Below, in pieces: positions 1 to 6,560 of a stretch of 13,652 nt of DNA (the first letter of the stretch is position 1; each line of letters starts with the position of its first letter). The stretch comes from JBPYFK01 sp051984675 (GTDB taxonomy: Bacteria > Actinomycetota > Actinomycetes > Mycobacteriales > Pseudonocardiaceae). Where the stretch lies: positions 1 to 13,652 of the forward strand of contig JBPYFK010000162.1 of the NCBI GenBank assembly GCA_051984675.1. The letters are read 5' to 3'. The position numbers were made by a program, and so were the translations under genes. A model generated the notes under the pieces. The model searched no databases. It worked only from the letters and a program-made list of their open reading frames with translations, and was not told the DNA's origin.

Positions 1-201
1 AGCCTCGGCTCACACGCCAGCGGAGATGATCACGTCTCGCCCGTGGACACCGGCGAATCGGAGACCGACACCAGCGAGCCCCCCGCCGGTGTCAAGCCAG
101 GCTGGGAGTCCGCATGGTCCGTCGCAGGTCCACACGGAATGAGGGTGATCTGCATGCCCCGCGGAGAACTCGCCGTGTGGGAACCAGAAAACGGTACATG
201 A
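1..201 (+). CDS. 3' end of an unrecognised protein (partial)
   Basis: Frame 1 is open from the first base of the window to a TGA at 199-201, giving the last 66 residues of a protein that starts outside the window. The codons show the high G/C third positions expected of real genes here. The visible part has an acidic, Ser/Thr/Pro-rich linker (DTGESETDTSEPPAG) followed by a more ordered tail containing GWESAWSVAGPHGMRVICM and ending in WEPENGT. I do not recognise the family. Competing minus-strand frames across the same bases have a less natural composition. The call rests on codon bias and open length only. Confidence 0.55.
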   Translation, partial: SLGSHASGDDHVSPVDTGESETDTSEPPAGVKPGWESAWSVAGPHGMRVICMPRGELAVWEPENGT

Positions 202-595
202 CAGTTCGCCCCTGAGCCAGAAATCTCGACGCGAGAGGACACCTTGCTTGTAAGGTCAGCTGGTCACCTCTCCAGCCAGGAATTCCCTAGTCAGGTGGTC
301 GAATCTGCGTTGCGTGAATGTCCACGGGTGTCCATGGAAGTCCGACCCGATTGTCACCCACTTAGTCACCCAGCAACGGCCCACTTACGACGCTCCCAGC
401 ACCGGATCTGCTCCACTACTTCAGCTCGGGGGACGACATGCGCGGGGACGCACCGCCGCGCCGCAACCTTCAGCACACGCTAAGCTGACCAAGCCTTAGC
501 ACGCCAAGGGCTGACACCAGGTTGCTGGGCGCAGGGACAGGTAGGTGAGCGCGTGTCGGTTGCCGGAGTAGTTGCCCGTGCTCAGGGCTCGATCA
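202..595. other. gene-poor gap between convergent genes
   Basis: No reading frame here has convincing codon bias or a ribosome binding site. The stretch lies downstream of both flanking genes. A small inverted repeat, GCTAAG at 479-484 and CTTAGC at 495-500 with a 10-base loop, could be a weak terminator for the minus-strand membrane-protein gene. It has no U-tract. Confidence 0.4.
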
Positions 596-1813
596 TCACG
601 CTCGGTCCAGGCGCGGGAGCACGAGTTCGCGCAACAGAAGCTGGATCACGGCAGCCGTGGGAATGGCGATCACTGCGCCGATCACTCCCAGCAGGGCCCC
701 GCCCAGCAAGACGGCGACGATGGTGCCGATGGCAGGCACTTGCACGATATGGCCCATGATCTTGGGCACCAGAAGATAGTCCTCGACGACTCGATAGACG
801 ACGAGGAAGCCCACGGTGGCCAACCCAACCGACACCGACACGGTCAGGGCAACCAACGAAACGATCACACTGAAGGTGATCGTTCCGAGTACCGGCACCA
901 AGTCCAGGAGCGCAACCAACGCTGACAGCAACAGCGGAAACGGAACACCGAAGATCAGAAGCCAGACGAAGGTGACCGCCCCAGCGATTAGCGAGGTGAG
1001 CACATTGCCGAGCAAGTACCCCCCGGTCTGGACGACGATTTCGTTACCGATACGGGCAGCGTGAGACCGTCGCTGTGCGGGTACCAGCCGGCACAGCGCC
1101 CCCAGGATGCGTGGCATTGCCGCCAGGAAGTACACCACGAGCACCGCGACCACGACCAGCCCAGAAATCACACCAAGCAGCAGCTGCCCTGCCCCGAGCA
1201 GTCCCTGCGCCAGGTTCGCGCCCTGCCCGCTCAGCCATTGCTGCACGTGCTGTTCAAACGCGAACTGGGCATTGAGCCGGCCGAACACGGATCGAGGGTC
1301 CTGCAGGCTGTGCAGGTATCCCGGCATCTGTGCGGCGAACTGGCGTGCTTGGGTGATCAGCGCCGGGACCGCAGCCGCGAGGAATCCCGCCACCACCCCA
1401 AGAACAACCAACACCACACTCAGCACTGCGGTCCATCTCGGCAGCCGCTGGCGCACCAACCACGACACCGTCGGTTCCAAGCTGACCGCAAAGAAAAACG
1501 CCAGCCCAATGAGCAGAAGCACCTGACGCGCGGTAATGATCAGCTCGACAATGCCGTACGTCACCGCCACGCCACCCGCCGCCGTCATCCCCGTAACGAA
1601 CGGCGAGCGCCCGCCAGGAGGTGGTCCCGACCGGCCTGACGGCTGCCGGTCGCTGCTCATCCCCGCCACCCGCGGCCTCTGCCTCAGCCGCCGGCTCCTT
1701 ATCCGGCGACTCGAGTTGACCCGCTCATCGACGGGGTCTGTCCAGCTCATGACCATGCTCGTCGGCTTCCCCGGCCCAGCGGTGGAATCATCGTCACCCT
1801 GTCCTCCGGCCAC
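596..1813 (-). CDS. AI-2E/PerM-family membrane transporter
   Basis: This is an integral membrane protein of the AI-2E family transporter (PerM/TqsA-like) group, whose members export or pass small molecules; the substrate is unknown here. The 405-residue frame has a hydrophilic N-terminus of about 75 residues. A cluster of hydrophobic segments follows (ARQVLLLIGLAFFFAVSL, then VLSVVLVVLGVVAGFLAAAV), then a soluble stretch with QMPGYLHSLQDP, then further segments. The family-typical LLDLVPVLGTIT segment and a C-terminal GAVIAIPTAAVIQLLLREL are both present. Length is normal for the family. The longest frame begins with GTG at 1811-1813, but internal ATGs at 1754-1756 (upstream GGGGAAG) and 1658-1660 (upstream GGTGGCGGGG) are credible starts, so the N-terminus is uncertain. 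It appears monocistronic. The plus-strand frame opposite it is a shadow. Confidence 0.9.
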   Translation of the reverse strand: MAGGQGDDDSTAGPGKPTSMVMSWTDPVDERVNSSRRIRSRRLRQRPRVAGMSSDRQPSGRSGPPPGGRSPFVTGMTAAGGVAVTYGIVELIITARQVLLLIGLAFFFAVSLEPTVSWLVRQRLPRWTAVLSVVLVVLGVVAGFLAAAVPALITQARQFAAQMPGYLHSLQDPRSVFGRLNAQFAFEQHVQQWLSGQGANLAQGLLGAGQLLLGVISGLVVVAVLVVYFLAAMPRILGALCRLVPAQRRSHAARIGNEIVVQTGGYLLGNVLTSLIAGAVTFVWLLIFGVPFPLLLSALVALLDLVPVLGTITFSVIVSLVALTVSVSVGLATVGFLVVYRVVEDYLLVPKIMGHIVQVPAIGTIVAVLLGGALLGVIGAVIAIPTAAVIQLLLRELVLPRLDRA

Positions 1814-2260
1814 ATCATCAGGTCAACGCAATGGAGACGCCACCCGAGCCCTGGAAACCTCAGGAGCGACGGCGAGTGTGCCGCTCGGGGTGATCTCCGT
1901 GTTCGCGCTGTCGAAAAGAAGGCACCATCGAGCGCTGCTGCTGGGTAAGCGTTCGATCTTTCGGGGTCCACCCGTCAAGCGAGAGCGCACGTCGTATCGA
2001 GTGATCGTCCATGGTGGGCGAGCGCCCGCGCGCTTCCAATTCGAGGGGTGAAATTCCGTCGGTCTCGCTAATCCAGGTGCCTCCGCAAGGAAATCCGCGC
2101 GGGCCCGCGGCCCCTCGGCTCTGCGCCACCGCAGCCGACGCCGGACAATCGCTGGCCACCCTGGACCGCTACACATACGACGCCTTCACCACTGGAGAAG
2201 TCACGCTGCCCGGCCGGAGGATCCACGCTAGCGTCTGGCTGGCGCTGTCCTTGACGCTCG
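1814..2260. other. intergenic stretch without a supportable gene
   Basis: Several overlapping frames of about 100 codons exist on both strands, but none shows a recognisable motif, a good RBS or consistent codon bias. It lies upstream of the membrane-protein gene and downstream of the TPR gene, so it probably holds that gene's promoter. I cannot pick out clear -35/-10 boxes. Confidence 0.4.
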
Positions 2261-2899
2261 TCAGTCGGGTGACATGTCGCGGTGACGCAGTGCCCGTGCG
2301 CGCGCAGCGCGACGGTTGGCGAGGTTCTGCGAGGCCAGTTGGATGCCCCGTGGCGGGTCGCCGCCGACGGTGAGCCAGAAGGCGGCCGCGTGATCGATGA
2401 AAGCCTCCGGATGGCGCTGGATGAGCTGGTCGTAGCGACCCGCGGCGTGGACGCACCACTGTTCGGCCTCCTGAGTGCGGCCAATGTCGTGGAGGCTACC
2501 GGCGAGGCTGACCGCGTATGCGGGGTCGTCGCTGGATAGGGACAGGCGACGCAGGCGGTCGATGGCGGCCTCCTGGTGCCCCTCGGCCGCGTCGAGCTGG
2601 GCGAGATGACGCAGCGCCGGGCCGTAGGCGGGGACATCGCGCACGGCGGCGTCGAACCAGTGATGGGCCGCGGGGAGGTCGTTTTCGCCCAGCCACATCA
2701 GTCCGCGCCGGAAATCGAGCATAGCCACCGGGAACGGGGAGACACCGCGGAAACGGTGTCGCGCCTCGGTAAACAGCCTTTCCGCCTCGGCGACCTTTCC
2801 CCTCTGTGACTGGAGCACGGCCAGCGCACCCACGGTGGTGAAGTCGGGGTGGCGCTGCTGCGTGGCGACGCAGCACGAGGGCATGGGTGTGGCACGCAA
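2261..2899 (-). CDS. TPR-repeat protein, probably N-terminally truncated
   Basis: The 212-residue frame is made of TPR-like helical pairs. Examples are GKVAEAERLFTEARHRF, GENDLPAAHHWFDAAVRDVPAYGPALRHLAQL, GHQEAAIDRLRRLSL and GRTQEAEQWCVHAAGRY. A helix with HPEAFIDHAAAFWLTVGGDP near the C-terminus matches actinobacterial TPR proteins known to me. Such proteins are usually much longer, with N-terminal TPR units absent here. The apparent GTG start at 2897-2899 has no clear RBS. Just upstream, another frame (about 2860-2945) reads TTGAILQALACHTHALVLRR, which could be the preceding helix displaced by a frameshift. The last dozen residues (after NLANRR) also look abnormal. TPRs bind partner proteins; the partner is unknown. 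It is likely a decaying or 5'-deleted gene. Confidence 0.65.
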   Translation of the reverse strand: MRATPMPSCCVATQQRHPDFTTVGALAVLQSQRGKVAEAERLFTEARHRFRGVSPFPVAMLDFRRGLMWLGENDLPAAHHWFDAAVRDVPAYGPALRHLAQLDAAEGHQEAAIDRLRRLSLSSDDPAYAVSLAGSLHDIGRTQEAEQWCVHAAGRYDQLIQRHPEAFIDHAAAFWLTVGGDPPRGIQLASQNLANRRAARARALRHRDMSPD

Positions 2900-3021
2900 G
2901 CGCCTGGAGGATCGCCCCGGTCGTGAGTGGCGGTTCTGGATAGCACGTCCTTGCCATCACGACCGCGTCTCGTCGACAGCAAGATGCTCCCGTGTATCGA
3001 ACCCTCAACAAGTAGTTGAAC

Positions 3022-3041
3022 AGAATGATCGTGATCATTCT
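3022..3041. promoter_or_regulatory. perfect palindrome upstream of the acidic-protein gene
   Basis: AGAATGATC (3022-3030) and GATCATTCT (3033-3041) are exact inverted repeats around a 2-base GT centre. It lies about 55 bases before the TTG start at 3096. A TTGAAC at 3016-3021 resembles a -35 box; with a 17-base spacer the palindrome would sit between -35 and -10, a classic operator position. No good -10 hexamer is evident. A regulator binding here is inference. Confidence 0.5.
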
Positions 3042-3095
3042 TGAGCGGCTTCCTGTGGTACCAACCCAGTGCGCGGCCCGCGAAAGGAGCAGAAC

Positions 3096-3755
3096 TTGTC
3101 CACTGAAAGCAAGAACGACAACGCTGCCGAAGTTGCCGAGGAGTCGGCCATCGAGGCCCAGGGCGCGGCGATCGCCGAGGACACTGGCATCGAGCTCAAT
3201 GCGGACTCCACTGAGGACGGTATCGTTGAGCAGCAGGCCGGTGAGGCCGAGAGCGAGGATGAGGTCGTCGACGAGACCGCTGCCGAGGAGACCGTCGTCG
3301 AGGAGCCCGCCGTCGACGAGCCGGTCGCTGAGGCCGAGGACGAGGCGGCTGACGAGATGGTCGCTGGAGAGTCCGAGGGCGAGGACGAGCCCCCTGCGGA
3401 GGATGCGACTGAGGAGTCGGTCAGTGCGGAAGGCGCTGTCGAGGAAGAGGCCGCTGAGGACTCGGCCGTCGAGGCCGAGGGTGACGCCAAGACCGAGTCC
3501 GCCGAGGTGGAGGCCGTCGCCGAGGACGCCGAGGCCGAGAAGCAGCACTCCCTGGCGGGTGCCATCGACCAGATCGGTAAGGCGATCACGGACGCCGTCG
3601 ACAAGATCACCAAGGCGGTCAAGGACACGGTGAGCAAGAGCGACGCCGAGCCGAACGACGCCGAGGCCAAGGACTCCGGGGCCAAGGTTACCCAGACGCG
3701 GGTCGTCGAGACGCGGATTACCGAGACCAGGGTTACCGAGGCCAAGGACGCCTGA
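3096..3755 (+). CDS. highly acidic low-complexity protein, function unknown
   Basis: I do not recognise this 219-residue protein. The TTG start at 3096-3098 is chosen because AAAGGAG at 3083-3089 sits 6 bases upstream, an almost ideal RBS; the in-frame GTG at 3069 has none. Residues 1 to about 148 are dominated by Glu, Asp, Ala and Val (for example VVDETAAEETVVEEPAVDE) and are probably disordered. Residues about 150-183 (SLAGAIDQIGKAITDAVDKI and on) look like an amphipathic helix with apolar residues every 3-4 positions. The tail ends in a short repeat, TRVVETRITETRVTEAK. There is no signal peptide or transmembrane segment, so it is probably cytoplasmic. Third positions are strongly G/C. Long hydrophobic frames on the opposite strand arise because Glu/Asp codons read as Leu/Val/Phe in antisense. 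An acidic chaperone, DNA mimic or membrane-surface-binding role are all only possibilities. Confidence 0.8.
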   Translation: MSTESKNDNAAEVAEESAIEAQGAAIAEDTGIELNADSTEDGIVEQQAGEAESEDEVVDETAAEETVVEEPAVDEPVAEAEDEAADEMVAGESEGEDEPPAEDATEESVSAEGAVEEEAAEDSAVEAEGDAKTESAEVEAVAEDAEAEKQHSLAGAIDQIGKAITDAVDKITKAVKDTVSKSDAEPNDAEAKDSGAKVTQTRVVETRITETRVTEAKDA

Positions 3756-3768
3756 TCCTTTCGTTGTT

Positions 3769-3809
3769 CCAGTGGGTCGTTGCGCCGCCCGATGCGACCG
3801 GCCCACTGG
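3769..3809 (+). terminator. hairpin after the acidic-protein gene
   Basis: CCAGTGGG (3769-3776) pairs with CCCACTGG (3802-3809), with partial inner pairing of GTCG and CGAC. It begins 14 bases after the stop codon. The loop is long and there is no U-tract, which is common in high-GC actinomycetes. Confidence 0.5.
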
Positions 3810-3830
3810 GATGACTGTCCCCGCACGCGG

Positions 3831-4029
3831 CCTGGAGGCCGGTGCTGGCCAGTTCCCTGTGCAGGTTGATCACCCAGTTGCGCAGTTCCGCCGCGGCCGC
3901 GTTGACGTTGCCGACCCGCGGGACAGGGTCGATTCAGCCGGCGCCGGTGGTGTAAAGCAGGGTGCCCGCACCGGCCTCGCGCATGGCGGGCAGCACCACC
4001 TGGGTGGCGGGGATGGCGCCGCAGAGCTG
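3831..4029 (-). pseudogene. remnant of a short-chain dehydrogenase (SDR)
   Basis: Reading the minus strand from 4029 gives QLCGAIPATQVVLPAMREAG, then AGTLLYTTGAG, an in-frame TGA (3934-3936), and then IDPVPRVGNVNAAAAELRNW and VINLHRELASTGLQ. This matches the central part of classical SDR oxidoreductases, in which AVLPAMRE precedes the catalytic-serine strand and NVNAAAAALRNW is a variant of the active-site helix. The Rossmann N-terminus and the C-terminus are missing, and the frame is interrupted, so it cannot make an active enzyme. No open frame longer than about 33 codons survives. It is not derived from the intact SDR at 4935-5765, whose corresponding segment differs. The fragment starts directly after the PH-like gene's stop, in the same frame. 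Confidence 0.65.
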
Positions 4030-4032
4030 AGT

Positions 4033-4377
4033 TTATTCGACCGTCCTATCGCCGGACACCCGTTCGTGCAGCAGCCGGAGCACGGAATCTGGTTCATCCG
4101 GGCTGAATGCGGGTTTCACATACGTATCCAATTCCAGCCCGATCAAGGTCTGCTTATGAGGGCGAGCGGCATCGAGTGGAAGCCAGTAGCCCGGGTGCGA
4201 CGTTCCCCAGAGTCGGCCCTTGCCGGTCCACCAGTCCATCCGTCGGGCCTGGACGTGTCGAATCTGGCTGTAGTGGATGCGCTTTCTGGTCGCGAAAGGA
4301 AAGTAGTAACGACGGAGGGTCACGCCCTGCTCGTCGAGGAGGCACCGGCCGTCGTCATAAAGGACCTTGCTGGCCAT
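4033..4377 (-). CDS. small PH-domain-like protein
   Basis: This 114-residue protein begins MASKVLYDDGRCLLDEQGVT. It alternates short beta-type strands (LLDEQGVTLRRYYFPFATRK, RIHYSQIRHVQARR, KQTLIGLELDTYVKPAF) and ends in a helix (PDSVLRLLHERV). This is the layout of bacterial PH-like domains, with a WWTGKGRLWGTSHPGYWLPL insert typical of small actinobacterial members. No catalytic motif is seen; such domains usually bind proteins or act as membrane-associated modules. The ATG at 4375-4377 is preferred because extending upstream to 4545 would run through a GC-rich terminator hairpin. No clear RBS precedes it, so its expression is uncertain. It stands alone among gene remnants. Confidence 0.6.
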   Translation of the reverse strand: MASKVLYDDGRCLLDEQGVTLRRYYFPFATRKRIHYSQIRHVQARRMDWWTGKGRLWGTSHPGYWLPLDAARPHKQTLIGLELDTYVKPAFSPDEPDSVLRLLHERVSGDRTVE

Positions 4378-4491
4378 GGCGTCATTGAAAGCACATGCGG
4401 CCACAACGCCGAACTCGCCGACGACCGGGCGTCCAAGGAAAGACCGGCTCGAATGCGCACGCGACCCTTGGTCACGTTTCCCGGGAGCTTC

Positions 4492-4519
4492 GCCCCTCCC
4501 CCGAACCGCGGGGAGGGGC
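4492..4519 (-). terminator. strong GC-rich hairpin terminator
   Basis: GCCCCTCCCC (4492-4501) and GGGGAGGGGC (4510-4519) form a perfect 10-bp stem with an 8-base loop. It is about 100 bases downstream (leftward) of the stop of the binding-protein remnant, so it probably once ended that transcript. The hairpin is symmetrical and could act in both directions. Confidence 0.65.
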
Positions 4520-4617
4520 ACAAGGCCAGGAACGGCGTGAACCACTTCGTGGCATGACGGCCGGTTACGCGGCGCCGCGGATGGTGTCGAGCGCCGGTCA
4601 CATCGGCCGGGGCGGGG

Positions 4618-4769
4618 TCAGTGGCCGGTGGCCTGGGCCAGGGCGTTGTCGATGTCCTGCAGCTGGTTGGCTGCCAGTCCTGGAAGGTGGCGTTGGCCGG
4701 GGTGACGGTCTCGGTCACCTGGGCGACCGGGATGCCGGCGGCCTTGGCTTCGCCTACCTGGGCCTGCAC
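4618..4769 (-). pseudogene. frameshifted tail of a metal-ABC (TroA/ZnuA-type) binding protein
   Basis: The minus strand reads VQAQVGEAKAAGIPVAQVTE and then TVTPANATFQDWQ in one frame; NQLQDIDNALAQATGH followed by TGA (4618-4620) lies in the next frame. Joined, this is the C-terminal lobe of a zinc/manganese substrate-binding protein, where AKAAGIPVVxVTET and FQDWQxxQLxALxxAL are typical. Restoring one missing G near 4671 (turning CAGCCAAC into CAGGCCAAC) rebuilds WQANQLQDIDNAL. The metal-ligand-bearing upstream domains are not recognisable in the DNA before 4769, so this is a deletion remnant as well as a frameshift. Confidence 0.6.
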
Positions 4770-4934
4770 GGGTCCCGAGCTGCTGGGCAGGCTGCCGCGG
4801 TATCGCCCGGCGGCCTGGGCGGCGTCGCATTCGACGCCGAGTTTTGATCCTCCAGACAGAAAACTGGGCGTGGGTGATGACCTGACGGTGACCTGCTGGG
4901 GCGAGTCCGAGCTGTAGGCACGTGAACGAAGTGC

Positions 4935-5765
4935 TTACATCGCCCGATGCTGCCGGACGGATTCTCGCAGGTGGGGCAACAGGGGAGCCAGCTTCTCGTC
5001 CACGGCAAGCGGATCGGTGCGGTTGAGCTCCTGCATCCCTCGACGGCTGGGGAGAGACGTGTTGATATCGATGGCATCTTCGCCGAGACCAGCAAGGATC
5101 TCGTCCGCGACCTCATCGACAGGCCGGCGCCCGAAGCCGAGGTCGTCCCCGGCTTGGTTACTCTCCATCATGGGCGTGTCCGTGGCGCCGGGATACGCCG
5201 TGCTCACAAGGAGGCCAGTGCCGTGCAATTCGCGGCGCAGCGCCTCGTCGAATCGAGCCAGGCCAGCCTTGGCCGCAGCGTACACGGAGTAATAGGGCAG
5301 GCCCACCAAGGCGATCCCGGACGAGACGTTCAGTATTCCGACTCCGCCGGGCGTTCGGTCAGCCGCATGGGCCGCCGCACGCAGGTGCGGAAGGGCCGCA
5401 CGAGTAACCAGAATCGGCGCCAACAGATCGACGGTGATCATCATGCGGATGTCGTCTTCGCTGATCGAGTCGAGATCGCCAGCTTGGACGTTGCCCGCGT
5501 TGTTGACCAGGAGATCCAGCCCGCCGAGGGCAGTGACGGCCTGCTCGACGATGCTGGACGCGGACGCTGGCTCGGACAGGTCAGCGGGCACGACATGGGC
5601 TGTTCCCCCGCGTTCGGCTACCAAACGAGCGGTTTCGCGTAGCGGCTCGGCGCGCCGGCCCGTGAGGACCAGGCGAGCGCCACGGTCCGCCAACCGGAGG
5701 GCAAGCGCACTGCCGATTCCGGAGCCTGCTCCCGTGATCAGGGCCTTCCGATCGTTGAGCCGCAT
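4935..5765 (-). CDS. SDR-family NAD(P)-dependent oxidoreductase
   Basis: This 276-residue classical SDR enzyme probably oxidises or reduces a carbonyl/alcohol substrate in the cytoplasm with NAD(P)(H). It shows the cofactor motif TGAGSGIG (residues 11-18), a basic TGRR at 35-38 that suggests NADP preference, NNAG (88-91), a catalytic Ser in NVSSG (about 149) and YAAAK (Tyr162, Lys166). The helix position that is usually Asn in the catalytic tetrad appears as Asp (ITVDLLAP, about 113). The C-terminal part (YPGATDTPMMESN) is normal for short-chain enzymes. The ATG at 5763-5765 has GGAAGGAG a few bases upstream. It follows the peroxiredoxin-like gene by 26 bases on the same strand, so the two almost certainly form an operon. 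The substrate cannot be told from sequence. Confidence 0.9.
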   Translation of the reverse strand: MRLNDRKALITGAGSGIGSALALRLADRGARLVLTGRRAEPLRETARLVAERGGTAHVVPADLSEPASASSIVEQAVTALGGLDLLVNNAGNVQAGDLDSISEDDIRMMITVDLLAPILVTRAALPHLRAAAHAADRTPGGVGILNVSSGIALVGLPYYSVYAAAKAGLARFDEALRRELHGTGLLVSTAYPGATDTPMMESNQAGDDLGFGRRPVDEVADEILAGLGEDAIDINTSLPSRRGMQELNRTDPLAVDEKLAPLLPHLRESVRQHRAM

Positions 5766-5791
5766 ATAGACTCCTTCCGGCGAGCGTCTCG

Positions 5792-6463
5792 TCAGTTCAG
5801 GACCTTGCTGTCGACAGCGCCGATGATGTCGTCCGGCTCGGAGCGAGCCGTGTAGTTGGGGTAGACATCGATCCAACGGATGTCGCCGCCGCGGTCGACC
5901 ACAACGACTGTGGGCATGGGCAGTGTGTCCGTGCCGTCGGCGTTGCCGGAGGCAATGTCGAGTCCCATCTGCTTTTGGGCGCTACGAGCGCCATCGGTGG
6001 GGGCGGTCAGGATTCCCAACTGAGTGGCGATCTGGTTGCCGGGGTCGGACAGAACCGTGAAGGCAAGGTCGTTGGTCTCTCGCATGGTCAGCGAACCGTC
6101 CGGCTTCTGGGGGCTGACCGCGATGAGCGCCAGGCCTCGCCTGTCAAGTTCGGGTACGAGCTGCTGCTGGTAGCTGCGCAAGGTCAGATTGCAGTAGGGG
6201 CACCACGCGCCGCGGTAGAAGACCACCACTGCGGCCCGCCCTTGGCGGACGTCGTGAAGCGACACCGACTGGCCTTCGGTGTCGAGCAGCTTGCCGTCCG
6301 GCATCGCCGAGCCTGCCGGGACAACTCCCGCCGGGACGCCGGCCGCGTCCAGCTCTTCCTGCTCTTCACCGAAGGCGGAAAGCACCTCGGCCGGAGCCTG
6401 ACTCGCCATCTCCGCGTTGAGCTGGGCGACCTGGTCCGCGATCGACGGGGCGTTCCTGCTCAT
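5792..6463 (-). CDS. peroxiredoxin-like (AhpC/TSA-type) protein
   Basis: This 223-residue thioredoxin-fold protein of the AhpC/TSA (alkyl hydroperoxide reductase) superfamily probably reduces peroxides or acts as a thiol oxidoreductase in the cytoplasm. Residues 1-50 form a helical, Ala/Glu-rich leader. The core has VVVFYRGAWCPYC (CxxC at 88-91), then a helix with LTLRSYQQQLVPEL, the strand GLALIAVSPQ, and FTVLSDPGNQIATQLGI. The cis-Pro region is LPMPTVVVVDRGG. A CxxC rather than a single peroxidatic Cys is characteristic of this PRX-like subgroup. There is no signal peptide. The ATG at 6461-6463 is preceded by GGAG 8 bases upstream and has a recognisable promoter. It is the first gene of the operon with the SDR. 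Confidence 0.9.
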   Translation of the reverse strand: MSRNAPSIADQVAQLNAEMASQAPAEVLSAFGEEQEELDAAGVPAGVVPAGSAMPDGKLLDTEGQSVSLHDVRQGRAAVVVFYRGAWCPYCNLTLRSYQQQLVPELDRRGLALIAVSPQKPDGSLTMRETNDLAFTVLSDPGNQIATQLGILTAPTDGARSAQKQMGLDIASGNADGTDTLPMPTVVVVDRGGDIRWIDVYPNYTARSEPDDIIGAVDSKVLN

Positions 6464-6505
6464 GGGTGATTCTCCATCCCACGATTTTTTGGATCGAACA
6501 CTCCA

Positions 6506-6534
6506 ATCGTGTCTCACTTGTTCTGGAGTGTCAA
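6506..6534 (-). promoter_or_regulatory. promoter of the peroxiredoxin-SDR operon
   Basis: On the minus strand, a consensus -35 TTGACA (6529-6534) is followed after exactly 17 bases by CACGAT (6506-6511), a plausible actinobacterial -10. The transcript would start about 35 bases before the peroxiredoxin start codon. The -35 box lies within the palindrome at 6521-6542, so a bound repressor would occlude it. Confidence 0.6.
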
Positions 6535-6542
6535 ATCCAGAA
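6521..6542. promoter_or_regulatory. candidate TetR operator palindrome
   Basis: TTCTGGA (6521-6527) and TCCAGAA (6536-6542) are exact inverted repeats with an 8-base spacer, the size usual for TetR operators. It sits between the divergent genes, 19 bases before the TetR start codon, and covers the operon's -35 box. A second inverted pair, ACACTCCA (6498-6505) and TGGAGTGT (6524-6531), overlaps it and may allow binding of two dimers. Confidence 0.6.
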
Positions 6543-6560
6543 ATTGGTACGGTGGTTCCC

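Noticed and set aside
1061..1639. 192-codon plus-strand frame rich in Arg, His and Gln
   Set aside because: It is antisense to the AI-2E-family transporter, with shadow-type composition and no domain.
2496..3826. Long minus-strand frames with hydrophobic or Ser/Ala-rich products opposite the acidic gene
   Set aside because: They are antisense to Glu/Asp/Ala/Val codons (GAG/GAC read as CTC/GTC), have no RBS, and show monotonous Leu/Gly/Asp or Ser/Ala composition.
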